Part shown: in pieces, positions 46,676 to 53,827 of the stretch
Layout: each line of letters opens with the position of its first letter
How positions within the stretch are numbered: the stretch's first letter is position 1
Source of the DNA: DATHTC01 sp035456465
GTDB lineage: Bacteria > Actinomycetota > Thermoleophilia > Gaiellales > Gaiellaceae
Assembly (NCBI GenBank): GCA_035456465.1
Contig: DATIDD010000070.1
Coordinates: 43,742 to 107,741 of the forward strand
Length of the DNA stretch: 64,000 nt
Reading direction: 5' to 3'
Translations under genes and position numbers: made by a program
Notes under the pieces: generated by a model
Database searches by the model: none
Told to the model about the DNA's origin: nothing
Seen by the model: only the letters and a program-made list of their open reading frames with translations

Positions 46676-47119
46676 CTACCCCTCGTCGATCAGGTTGCCG
46701 CGCACGATCTCGTCGTACGGGATGGTGAAGGCCGACTGGTCGGCGGTCCGGACGGTGACGCCGCGCTCGCCGGCGTCGGTGACCTCGCCGCGGAACCGTC
46801 TCCGGCCGTCGATCTGGGCGGCGGTGCGGACGGCGACGCGGCGGCCGACGGCGTTGGCGAAGTGCATCCGCTTGCGCAGTGGCCGCTCGAGCCCCGGCGA
46901 CGAGACGTCGACGGTGTAGCGGTCGAGGTAGCCGCGGAGGAGGTCGGTGACGCGGGCGCAGAGGGCGTGGTCGACGCCCCGCGGATGGTCGACGAAGACG
47001 GTGAAGCGCTCGGGCCCCGACAGCTCGACCGCGAGCACCTCCACGCCGGGGAGACCCGCCTCGACGGTGCGGGTCACCTCCTGCTCCAGCGTCTTCTCCC
47101 TGTCGTGTACCTCGGTCAT
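46676..47119 (-). CDS. rimP: ribosome maturation factor RimP
   Basis: The 147-residue protein shows PGVEVLAVELSG near 25 and SSPGLERPLRK near 73, the RimP core motif, then an SH3-like C-terminal domain. It acts in 30S maturation. Two start codons are possible: the ATG at 47119, with GGAGG only 2 bases upstream, or one four codons earlier at 47131. The gene heads the rimP-nusA-ylxR-infB operon. Confidence 0.93.
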   Translation of the reverse strand: MTEVHDREKTLEQEVTRTVEAGLPGVEVLAVELSGPERFTVFVDHPRGVDHALCARVTDLLRGYLDRYTVDVSSPGLERPLRKRMHFANAVGRRVAVRTAAQIDGRRRFRGEVTDAGERGVTVRTADQSAFTIPYDEIVRGNLIDEG

Positions 47120-47137
47120 GTCCTCCCCCATCACACA

Positions 47138-47161
47138 AAATGGGCGCCCCCGCGCCCATTT
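47138..47161 (-). promoter_or_regulatory. leader hairpin B of the rimP-nusA operon
   Basis: AAATGGGCGC and its exact reverse complement GCGCCCATTT form a 10-bp stem with a 4-base loop, followed in the message by TTTGTGTG and then the rimP start region. It resembles a weak intrinsic terminator or attenuator. It overlaps the second hairpin at its AAAT. Confidence 0.45.
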
Positions 47162-47178
47162 CGCCAAACCGGTGAAAT
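47158..47178 (-). promoter_or_regulatory. leader hairpin A of the rimP-nusA operon, alternative to B
   Basis: ATTTCACC and GGCGAAAT pair over 8 positions with one A-C mismatch and a 5-base loop. The AAAT arm (47158-47161) also serves hairpin B, so the two structures are mutually exclusive, as in antiterminator/terminator pairs. The region has no other coding function. Confidence 0.4.
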
Positions 47179-47191
47179 GTGGTCGGACAGA

Positions 47192-47200
47192 AGGATAGCA
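47192..47200 (-). promoter_or_regulatory. candidate extended -10 promoter for rimP-nusA
   Basis: TGCTATCCT has the TGn extension of an extended -10 element. It stands about 70 bases upstream of rimP, just before the two leader hairpins. No -35 is visible. Confidence 0.35.
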
Positions 47201-47228
47201 CCGGTGTCCCGCGCGGGGCCCGCGCGCG

Positions 47229-48032
47229 CTAGAGGCTGAGCGTCGCGACTCCGGCGGCGACGAGCACCGCGCCGGCGAGGCGGCCTGGCCCCACGCGCTC
47301 CTGCAGGATCGGGGCCGCGAGCGCGACTGCGAACACGACGCTCGTCTCGCGCACGGCGGCGACGGGCGCGGCGGGCGCCAGTCGCAGCGCCGCGAGCACA
47401 AGCGTGTACGCCAGGAACCCCGCGCAGCCGGCGAGGACGGTCGTCGCGCGCAGCTCGGCCCGGAGGCGCGCCGGGCCCGTCGCGAGCGCGGCGCCGAGCG
47501 CCGCGGGGACGAGGATGAGCTCCAGGTAGGCGACGGGGCCGGCGAACTGGATCCCCTCCGCGTCGACGAGGGTGTACGCGGCGATCAGGCCCGCGACCGT
47601 GAGCCCGAGCACGGCGCCGGTCCGGTCGCCGCCGCGGATCCCGCGCACGAGCACCACGCCCGCGGCCACGGCGAGGACGCCCGCGATCTCGCGCGCGCCG
47701 AGCGCCGCCCCGAACGCCAGCGACCAGAGCAGGACGAGCACGGGCGCCCCGCCGCGCGCCAGCGGGTAGACGAGCGAGACGTCGGCCCGCATGTAGGCGG
47801 CGGCGAGGACGAGGAAGTAGACGAGCTCGAGCGCCGCGGAGGCGACGAGCCACGGGATCGCCTCCCGCTCGACGTCCCACGTGAGGGCGGCCACGGGCGC
47901 GGCGACGACGAGGCCGGCGAGGAGCGCGACGGCGGTCGCGGCGAGAACGTCGCGCCTGCCGCCGAGGAGCAGGTTCCACGTCGCGTGCAGGACGGCCGCT
48001 GCGAGCGCGAGCGCGACGGCGGCGCCGGTCAC
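47229..48032 (-). CDS. EamA/DMT family transporter
   Basis: The 267-residue inner-membrane protein has ten predicted helices in two EamA halves, with the family's start VLHATWNLL near residue 14 and a later ALRLAPAAPVAAVRE. Substrate unknown; DMT carriers export amino acids, nucleotides or other metabolites. GTG start. It precedes rimP by about 100 bases on the same strand. Confidence 0.88.
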   Translation of the reverse strand: MTGAAVALALAAAVLHATWNLLLGGRRDVLAATAVALLAGLVVAAPVAALTWDVEREAIPWLVASAALELVYFLVLAAAYMRADVSLVYPLARGGAPVLVLLWSLAFGAALGAREIAGVLAVAAGVVLVRGIRGGDRTGAVLGLTVAGLIAAYTLVDAEGIQFAGPVAYLELILVPAALGAALATGPARLRAELRATTVLAGCAGFLAYTLVLAALRLAPAAPVAAVRETSVVFAVALAAPILQERVGPGRLAGAVLVAAGVATLSL

Positions 48033-48121
48033 GCCGGACCGCGCTGGGGAGGAAGGCGGGGCACGCGGGGGCGACGATAACCCGGAGGGTCGCCGGCGGG
48101 CCCCTGCGGGAGCAGCGACCG

Positions 48122-48502
48122 TCAGCTAGCGGCGTAGAGGTCGACCGGGACGCCGTCGGGGTCGCGAAGCTGCGCGTACCGCTGGCCCCAGAACGCGTCC
48201 CACGGCGCCTTCTCGCCGTCGAACCCGGCCTCGGTGACCCTCGCGTAGACCTCGTCGACCTCCGCCGGGCTCGCGCACTCGAACGCGAGCGCGAGCTGGT
48301 TCCCCGTCTCGCGCGACCAATCGGGTCGGAAGCTCCGCACGACGTCCTCGGAGTCGAGCATGAACCGGGCCCCGTTCGGGAGGAACGTGTCGATGTGCCC
48401 CTCGTCCGGCGTCTCCGCCACGTCGACGCCGAGCAGGCGATAGAAGCGGATCGAGCGGGCCATGTCCGAGACGACGATGCCGATCGCGTTCAGCTGCGGC
48501 AC
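48122..48502 (-). CDS. VOC superfamily (glyoxalase/dioxygenase-like) protein
   Basis: The 126-residue protein has the VOC pattern IGIVVSDMARSIRFYRLLG at the start and RDPDGVPVDLYAA at the end. It could be a dioxygenase-like or resistance-type binding protein; metal ligands are incomplete (the C-terminal Glu is replaced by Asp in PVDLY), so function is open. GTG start. Confidence 0.82.
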   Translation of the reverse strand: MPQLNAIGIVVSDMARSIRFYRLLGVDVAETPDEGHIDTFLPNGARFMLDSEDVVRSFRPDWSRETGNQLALAFECASPAEVDEVYARVTEAGFDGEKAPWDAFWGQRYAQLRDPDGVPVDLYAAS

Positions 48503-48552
48503 GACGCGAGCCTAACGGAGTCGAGGTCGAGGGCGGAGCCGCGCGCGGAGCT

Positions 48553-49350
48553 TCAGTCGCGCAGGTCGCCGAGTCCCGTCGCCAGCAGCGCCTCGGCCAC
48601 GGCCCGCATGGACTCCGTGGAATTCTCGTCCACCCGTCGGTCCAGGGTCGGCCCGTTGAGGACGGGGCGCACGTCGACGCAGACCGCGTCGTGCGTCCGC
48701 GCGGCGGCACACGCGGCGTCGTTCAGCGCCTCGAACATGCGCGCTCCGAAGGCCATCGCGTCCGCAGGCAGGCCGTCCGTCGCCCCAGGTTCGGAGACGA
48801 AGAAGTTCGCGGCGCTCACGAGCCGTACCGCCGTCGGCTTCCCATCCCGAAGGCTCTCGATGTCTTCCAGAATGGCAGCGAAGTTGTCGCGCCAGAAGCT
48901 CTCGAGCTGCGCGAGGCACTCGAAGTCGTCGTGCCTGCCGCAGTCGCCCGCCCGGTAGGGCTCCAGCGCACGGTCGATCTCGTTCGGGCCGGTCGCGATC
49001 ATGATCACGTCGCCCGAGGCGACCTGCTCGGTGAAGGAACCCGGATCACGAAGGGCGTGGAGGAGGCTGGCCGTGCCGCCTCCCTCCTCCTCGAAGAACG
49101 GCTGCGCTTGTCCCGTCAGGTCGACGAACGTCACGCGCCTGTTTCCCTCGGCCGCGAGGCCGTCGGCGTAGAGACCGGCGAACGTGCGGCAGCCGCCACA
49201 GTGAGCGCCCTCGGGCCACGAGTCGCCGAGCGCCACGACGGTGAGGGCATCCGGCACAGGTGGTGTGGCCGTTCGGGACGATTCCTCGGACCCGCCGCAC
49301 CCTCCGATGACGACCGCCGCGAGCGCGAGGACGGGGGCCGACACCCTCAC
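48553..49350 (-). CDS. lipoprotein with GDSL/SGNH hydrolase-like fold, catalytic block V altered
   Basis: The 265-residue precursor has a lipoprotein signal with lipobox IGGC (Cys 18). The SGNH blocks include the nucleophile in LGDSW (Ser 44) and GPNEID (block III). The last block, normally DxxHP, appears as DENS before MRAVAEALL, so the catalytic His is missing by my reading. It could be an inactive or diverged esterase on the outer face of the membrane. A near-consensus promoter precedes a leaderless-looking GTG. Confidence 0.7.
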   Translation of the reverse strand: MRVSAPVLALAAVVIGGCGGSEESSRTATPPVPDALTVVALGDSWPEGAHCGGCRTFAGLYADGLAAEGNRRVTFVDLTGQAQPFFEEEGGGTASLLHALRDPGSFTEQVASGDVIMIATGPNEIDRALEPYRAGDCGRHDDFECLAQLESFWRDNFAAILEDIESLRDGKPTAVRLVSAANFFVSEPGATDGLPADAMAFGARMFEALNDAACAAARTHDAVCVDVRPVLNGPTLDRRVDENSTESMRAVAEALLATGLGDLRD

Positions 49351-49356
49351 GCGACG

Positions 49357-49385
49357 AGGCTACTGCCGTCCAACCGTCGTGTCCA
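49357..49385 (-). promoter_or_regulatory. promoter of the SGNH lipoprotein gene (TGGACA, 17 bases, TAGCCT)
   Basis: TGGACA matches the -35 consensus at five of six positions. It is followed by a 17-base spacer and TAGCCT, which lies 6 bases before the GTG at 49350. The transcript would be leaderless. Confidence 0.5.
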
Positions 49386-49442
49386 TGGAGCGGCGAGACC
49401 CCATCCCGTTCGGACGTTCGGACGAATCCGCGGCGGCTCCAC

Positions 49443-49472
49443 GTCGAGGGTGATCGTCGCCGGCCCTGCGTT
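49443..49472 (-). pseudogene. possible remnant of a second dtd 3' end
   Basis: These 30 bases match the 3' end of dtd (52233-52262) at about 25 positions, same strand. The translated piece reads NAGPATITLD against NAGPVTIILD of the intact enzyme, the C-terminal catalytic loop of D-aminoacyl-tRNA deacylase. The rest of a dtd gene is not recognisable upstream and the frame runs on without the expected stop, so I regard it as a decayed duplicate fragment. Confidence 0.4.
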
Positions 49473-49569
49473 CGTCGGTGACCGGCTCGCCGCCGCGCTC
49501 GAGGATGCGCCGCAAGGCACGTACTGGCACGTCGACCGGCTTGATTCAGCGTAGTTGTGTGTACTGGCT

Positions 49570-50205
49570 CTAGTACGCCTCACCGTTCCAGCTTCGGTAC
49601 CGCAGCGGGGCAGGACGCCCGACGGCTGCGGCCGCGACCGCCGCCGCAGCGCAGTAGAGGAGGACGGGGCCGGCCTGGAGCAGCGCGAAGAACAGGTCGT
49701 CGACGATGTTGTCGGCGGCGTCGCGACCGGTGGTCGCACCCTCGAAGGCGACGAGGCCGAAGAACCAGAACAGCAACGAGCCGAACGCGAACGCGACCAG
49801 CGCCAGCATCGCGGACGTGCGCCGCACCGCCGGATCCGCTCGCCGGATCAGCGCGACCCAAACGCCGGCGAGGCCCGCGAGCGCGGGCGTCGCCCCGACC
49901 GCGACGAACGCCGAGGCGAAGGCGGTACTGGGCTCGTCCGCCGCATCCTCCCACCACAGGCCGAAGGCGACGGCGGCCGCCAGCGTGATCTGGACCACGG
50001 CTGCCGCCGTCGCGAGCAGGAGCACGCACGCGACCGGCACGCGCTTGAGGAACGCGGCCGCAACGAGGACGGCCGGCGCGAGCAGCGCCGGAACCGCCGC
50101 CGTCACCTCTGCTCCTCCCCACGCCATCGCGAAGGCCACCACGAGCGTCCACAACCCCGCGACGAGTGTCACGGCAAGGGTCGCTCCGTACCTCCCACCG
50201 CTCAC
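49570..50205 (-). CDS. integral membrane protein, unknown function
   Basis: The 211-residue protein has about five membrane helices (near 8-30, 35-55, 60-85, 105-120 and 130-150, with another at 170-195). It has Trp-rich segments such as FGLWWEDAADEP. No family is recognised. It stands alone between the lipoprotein and the secreted protein. Confidence 0.6.
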   Translation of the reverse strand: MSGGRYGATLAVTLVAGLWTLVVAFAMAWGGAEVTAAVPALLAPAVLVAAAFLKRVPVACVLLLATAAAVVQITLAAAVAFGLWWEDAADEPSTAFASAFVAVGATPALAGLAGVWVALIRRADPAVRRTSAMLALVAFAFGSLLFWFFGLVAFEGATTGRDAADNIVDDLFFALLQAGPVLLYCAAAAVAAAAVGRPAPLRYRSWNGEAY

Positions 50206-50289
50206 CCGGATTCACCTCCCGCGAGCAGATCCTGTCGCCGGAGCCGGCCCGCTGCGTCCGGGAACTTCCGCATCCCGTCCCCACCACGA

Positions 50290-50320
50290 GGGGCCAGACG
50301 CTCGTCGAGCGTCTGGCCCC
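50290..50320 (-). terminator. terminator hairpin after the secreted protein gene
   Basis: Two exact 15-base complementary arms around a single central base give a 13-bp stem with a 5-base loop, 24 bases after the stop of the gene at 50345. It is the longest perfect hairpin in the region. Confidence 0.65.
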
Positions 50321-50344
50321 GGTAAGTGGAAGTCACGCCGCAGG

Positions 50345-51232
50345 CTAGGGGCCGACGTACGTGATCTCGTAGCTGAGCGTGCCGCTGTTGTCTCCGTACC
50401 AGGGCATCTGCATTGGGATCGTGCTGTCTCCGTCGAAGATGCCGAGGTGAACCGACCCGGCGACCAGCGCCGTGGTGAGGCTGTAGCCGTGGGTCGCGCT
50501 GTAGGCGCCCCAATCGACGAACTGGCCGTTGACCTGCACGTCGCCGAAGCCGGCTCCGAGCAGGTAGGGCGCGTGATCGAAGCCGTCCTCATGGGTGGCC
50601 CAGTTGTCGAGGCTCGTGTATTCGGCGTCGACCGGCCCGTACGGCGTGTTCACCCAGGTGCCGGAGACGTCGATCCGGTAGGTGCCATCGACCGGGACCG
50701 ATGTCGTCGTTCCGGCCATGCTGGTCGAGTCGATCGTCCCGGTCTCGCTCCACGAGTACGGGATCGGCATTCCGAGGCACGAATGCGCGGCGTCACTGCC
50801 GCCGCCCATTGCCTTCACGTACTGCCCGTGGTTCTTCCAGTCGCTCTGATCGGTGACGTTCGCGAGTGAGAACGTGACGCCGAACGTCTGGCCGTCGGGC
50901 CCATGGCCGGTGCCCCCGGACAACGGCCCGCTGTACGACCAGGCGTAGCCACTCGGATAGAGGCCATCGAAGTCGATGGTCAGGTTCGAGTCGGTGAGCG
51001 AGCCGTTCACGGTCTCGCCAGGCACGACCGATCCCGCAGCGGCGGTTCCTGTGAACGAGCCGTCGCACGGGCTGATCACGATCGTGTACACGTGGACGTA
51101 GGCGCCACCGAGGACGTCCGCAGTCAGCGTGGCCGTCTGTGTCTGGTAGCGCGGCACGTCCGCCGAAGCGGACGCTGCCAGGGTAAGCATCGCGACCGCC
51201 GCAGCGGCAGCCACGAAGATGGTGCGCTTCAT
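50345..51232 (-). CDS. secreted protein of unknown function
   Basis: The 295-residue precursor has a clear signal peptide (about 1-24, ending SASA). The beta-rich, Gly/Thr/Ser-rich mature part contains only two cysteines (CDGSF and SCLG). I recognise no domain. AGGAGG lies 4 bases before the chosen ATG; another ATG is one codon earlier. Codon usage looks less GC-biased than in the neighbours, consistent with horizontal acquisition or weak selection. It has its own terminator and an A/T-rich upstream region. Confidence 0.75.
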   Translation of the reverse strand: MKRTIFVAAAAAVAMLTLAASASADVPRYQTQTATLTADVLGGAYVHVYTIVISPCDGSFTGTAAAGSVVPGETVNGSLTDSNLTIDFDGLYPSGYAWSYSGPLSGGTGHGPDGQTFGVTFSLANVTDQSDWKNHGQYVKAMGGGSDAAHSCLGMPIPYSWSETGTIDSTSMAGTTTSVPVDGTYRIDVSGTWVNTPYGPVDAEYTSLDNWATHEDGFDHAPYLLGAGFGDVQVNGQFVDWGAYSATHGYSLTTALVAGSVHLGIFDGDSTIPMQMPWYGDNSGTLSYEITYVGP

Positions 51233-51314
51233 CATTCCTCCTTGAGATCCCCTCACGGCCGGCGCCGCTCGCCGGCCGCACGGCGGATCCTCGGCGCTCA
51301 CGGCCGCCGACAAA

Positions 51315-51365
51315 GCGTAAAAACTACGTAAGACTGCCTAATGACCTCAAAATCTCACAGTTCTT
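51315..51365 (-). promoter_or_regulatory. A/T-rich upstream region of the secreted protein gene
   Basis: The only clearly A/T-rich stretch of the region lies in the 246-base gap (51233-51478), about 80-130 bases upstream of the ATG, and includes TACGTA and TTGAGG-like hexamers. The gene presumably has its promoter here; I cannot define the hexamers. Confidence 0.35.
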
Positions 51366-51478
51366 GACGGTCCGGCGGCGACTGACCCCTGCGCGCAGTC
51401 AGAGTTCTCTCGATCCGTATCGGCCGGGATCGGCGTCGGACCGGCACGGCTCGCCGCGGAGCCTCCGCGGGCCCGTCG

Positions 51479-51961
51479 CTACGGGTTCCGCGAGGCGTCG
51501 AGGAAGACCGCGATCGCGCGCAGGCTCTCGGCGCCGAGCGACTGGTACTGCGGCATCACGCTGTTCCCGAACTCGCGCGGGTTCGTCACGTAGCGCTGGA
51601 AGTAGTCGACGCCGCGGCCCTGGGCGCCGATCTGCGTCAGGTCTGGCGCGCCGAGGTTCGGCGAGCCGACCCCCCGGTACTGGTGGCAGTTGAGACGGCC
51701 GGACTCGGCCACGAGCTCCGCGCCCGTGCGCACGGCCTGCTCGTCCTCGTCGGTGTTCTCGCCCAGCGCGCCGTCCCTCAGCCACTGCTCGACCACCGCC
51801 TCGTGTCCTGTGGGCGCGGATGTCGGCGAACCGGTGCCGGTCGGCGTCGCCGAAGGGGCGGCCGCTTCGTCTGCACCGTCGCCTTCACCACCGCAACCAC
51901 CCGAGAGCAGGGCGTCTGCGACGACGGCTGCGAACAGCGTGCGCGCGGGCGCCGAGGCCAT
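51479..51961 (-). CDS. cytochrome c-like lipoprotein with a degenerate heme motif
   Basis: The 160-residue precursor has a lipobox-like LSGGC (Cys 23), a Thr/Pro/Gly linker, and a class I cytochrome c domain with the axial Met in SVMPQ (Met 136). The CxxCH site reads RLNCH (residues 89-93): the first Cys is Arg, encoded by CGT at 51695-51697, one transition from TGT. Standard relatives have CLNCH here. Heme would be attached through one thioether or not at all. The ATG at 51961 is chosen because of the lipoprotein signal; an upstream start would add Arg-rich sequence. A sequencing error cannot be excluded. Confidence 0.75.
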   Translation of the reverse strand: MASAPARTLFAAVVADALLSGGCGGEGDGADEAAAPSATPTGTGSPTSAPTGHEAVVEQWLRDGALGENTDEDEQAVRTGAELVAESGRLNCHQYRGVGSPNLGAPDLTQIGAQGRGVDYFQRYVTNPREFGNSVMPQYQSLGAESLRAIAVFLDASRNP

Positions 51962-52226
51962 GGGCACTCCCGCGCCGAGCACTCGGGGCACCACAAACCG
52001 ACGGCGGGCGGCTCGTCGACGCGACACGCGCGCCAGCGGCGGTCGTCGGCGGCCGGCCATCATCGCCCGCTCTCCTCGCACGCAGGTTCGAGCGCGACGT
52101 CGGCGGCGCGCATGCGACGAGTGTACGAGTCGCGGGTCGTGCGGTGGGCGTGTCTCGCATTCGCCGCGCCAGCCGCTTGTCGCATGCGGCCGTAGCGCTA
52201 CGCACCACCCCGAGCGGGCGAGCGGC

Positions 52227-52670
52227 TCAGGTGTCGAGGATGATGGTGACCGGCCCGGCGTTGACGAGCTCGAGCTCCATCCGCGCGCCGAACACGCCCG
52301 TCTCGACGGGGACGCCCAGGGCGCGAAGCTCCGTGCAGAACCGCTCGTACAGCGGTTCCGCGACGTCGGGCCTCGCGGCATGGGAGAAGTCGGGGCGAGT
52401 TCCCCTCTGGCGTCTGCTCTCTGCGATCAGCGTGAACTGGCTGACCACGAGCGCGGCTCCCTCCACGTCGAGGAGGCTGCGGTCGAACCGGCCGGCGTCG
52501 TCCTCGAACACGCGGAGCCGGGCGACCTTCCCGGCGAGGCGGACGGCGGGCTCGTCGGTGTCGCCGCGCGCGACGCCCAGCAGCACGCAGAGACCGTGCC
52601 CGATCCGTCCGCGCGTCAGCCCGTCGACACGTACCTCCGCCCGCGACACACGCTGACACACCGCCCGCAC
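52227..52670 (-). CDS. dtd: D-aminoacyl-tRNA deacylase
   Basis: The 147-residue enzyme has the N-terminal CQRVSRAEV, the SQFTL motif near 80 and NAGPVTIILD at the end, the cross-subunit Gly-Pro motif. It removes D-amino acids from tRNA. GTG start. A short piece of similar sequence is at 49443-49472. Confidence 0.94.
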   Translation of the reverse strand: MRAVCQRVSRAEVRVDGLTRGRIGHGLCVLLGVARGDTDEPAVRLAGKVARLRVFEDDAGRFDRSLLDVEGAALVVSQFTLIAESRRQRGTRPDFSHAARPDVAEPLYERFCTELRALGVPVETGVFGARMELELVNAGPVTIILDT

Positions 52671-52782
52671 GGGAGGACTATGACCTCGCGGGCACCGATC
52701 GGCGGGAGCGACCCCGGCGAACCGGGTCCGGCACGACTGCAAGGGCATCGCCGTCGATCGTCACCCTTCGGCGGCGCCTGGC

Positions 52783-53130
52783 CTAGAGGTCGAGCACGCG
52801 CTTCGCGTACCGCTCGCTCCCGGGGCGGAGCGAGCGCGCGAGCTTGTAGTGCCCGTTCGCCTCGTGGGGCTTCCCCTGCTTCTCGAGGCAGCGGCCGAGC
52901 GCGTAGTGCGCGTAGTCGTCGGCGGGCGAGAGCTCGAGCACCGCGCGGAACTCCTCCTCCGCGTCGCGCCAGCGCTGCAGGCGGAAGTACGCGATCCCGA
53001 GCGCTTCGCGGATCGAGGCCTTGCGCGGCTCGCGCCGCCGCGCCTTCTCGAGCGGCACCGTGGCCTGCGCCGGGCGCCCCTGCTTCAGCCGCGCACGGCC
53101 TTCCTGGAAGAGGTTGTACGTGTCAGACAC
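52783..53130 (-). CDS. tetratricopeptide-repeat protein
   Basis: The 115-residue protein has about three TPR units (for example ALGIAYFRLQRWRDAEEEFRAVLELSP near residue 43), which mediate protein contacts. It is a single-domain cytoplasmic protein. Its GTG start overlaps the nucleotidyltransferase end by 8 bases. Partner unknown. Confidence 0.85.
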   Translation of the reverse strand: MSDTYNLFQEGRARLKQGRPAQATVPLEKARRREPRKASIREALGIAYFRLQRWRDAEEEFRAVLELSPADDYAHYALGRCLEKQGKPHEANGHYKLARSLRPGSERYAKRVLDL

Positions 53131-53827
53131 CGAGGGCCTTCAGGTAGGGAACGTTCTCCTCCACCAAGTCAAGCGGATCGGTCAAATCCCGCGTGGCCCG
53201 GATCTCGACGCCGGCCACCACCGCGCCGCGGTCGATCGCCGCCTGGAAGGCGTTCGCGAGCTCGTGCGGCGGCGAGTCCTCGCAGAGGCGCGCGGCAACC
53301 GCCTCGCCCACCACCCACAGGGGCGCTCCCGAGAGCCCGTTCCCCGCATCCGTGTCGAGCACGCGAACGACGCGGCCGTCGCGGATCCCGAGCGGGTACC
53401 GGTGCGGCGGCGCCGGCGGCGGCACACGGCGGCCCGCGATGGCGCCGTCGCAACCGCGCGCCGCGGCGAGGACGCGGCCGAGGTCGCCCTCGCGGTAGAC
53501 CGTGTCGGCGGCGCTGACGAGGACGGGCGGGCGGGCGCCGGCGTCGAGCGCCCGCCGGACGGCGTCGGCGGAGCCGTCTGGGCGCGGCTGGTCGACGAAG
53601 CGGACGTCGAGCCCGAGGCCGGCGTCGCCGACGAGCGCGCGCACCTGCCCGCCGAGGTGCCCGACGACGACCCAGGCGCGCCCGATCCCGGCGGCCGCGA
53701 GCGCCCGCAGGAGCGTGACGACGACGGGCCGGCCGTCGATCGGCAGCACCGGCTTGGCCCAGCGTCCCGTCAGCGGCCGGAGCCGCGTGCCCTCGCCGGC
53801 GGCCATGACGACCGCGTCGGAGCTCAC
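53123..53827 (-). CDS. NTP-transferase (sugar nucleotidyltransferase-like) protein
   Basis: The 234-residue protein has the signature VVMAAGEGTRLRPLTGRWAKPVLPI at the N-terminus, with the catalytic Lys in AKPVLPI, and the later GxxD pattern in LVSAADTVY. It probably activates a sugar-1-phosphate as an NDP-sugar, or is a MobA/GlmU-like enzyme; the short length argues for the former. Start GTG overlapping the transglutaminase stop. Confidence 0.85.
   Translation of the reverse strand: MSSDAVVMAAGEGTRLRPLTGRWAKPVLPIDGRPVVVTLLRALAAAGIGRAWVVVGHLGGQVRALVGDAGLGLDVRFVDQPRPDGSADAVRRALDAGARPPVLVSAADTVYREGDLGRVLAAARGCDGAIAGRRVPPPAPPHRYPLGIRDGRVVRVLDTDAGNGLSGAPLWVVGEAVAARLCEDSPPHELANAFQAAIDRGAVVAGVEIRATRDLTDPLDLVEENVPYLKALGV

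Noticed and set aside
48122..52226. The accessory-looking region as a defence island or prophage remnant
   Set aside because: No nuclease, toxin, methylase, integrase, tRNA target or phage structural gene is visible; the genes are single, unrelated accessory functions.
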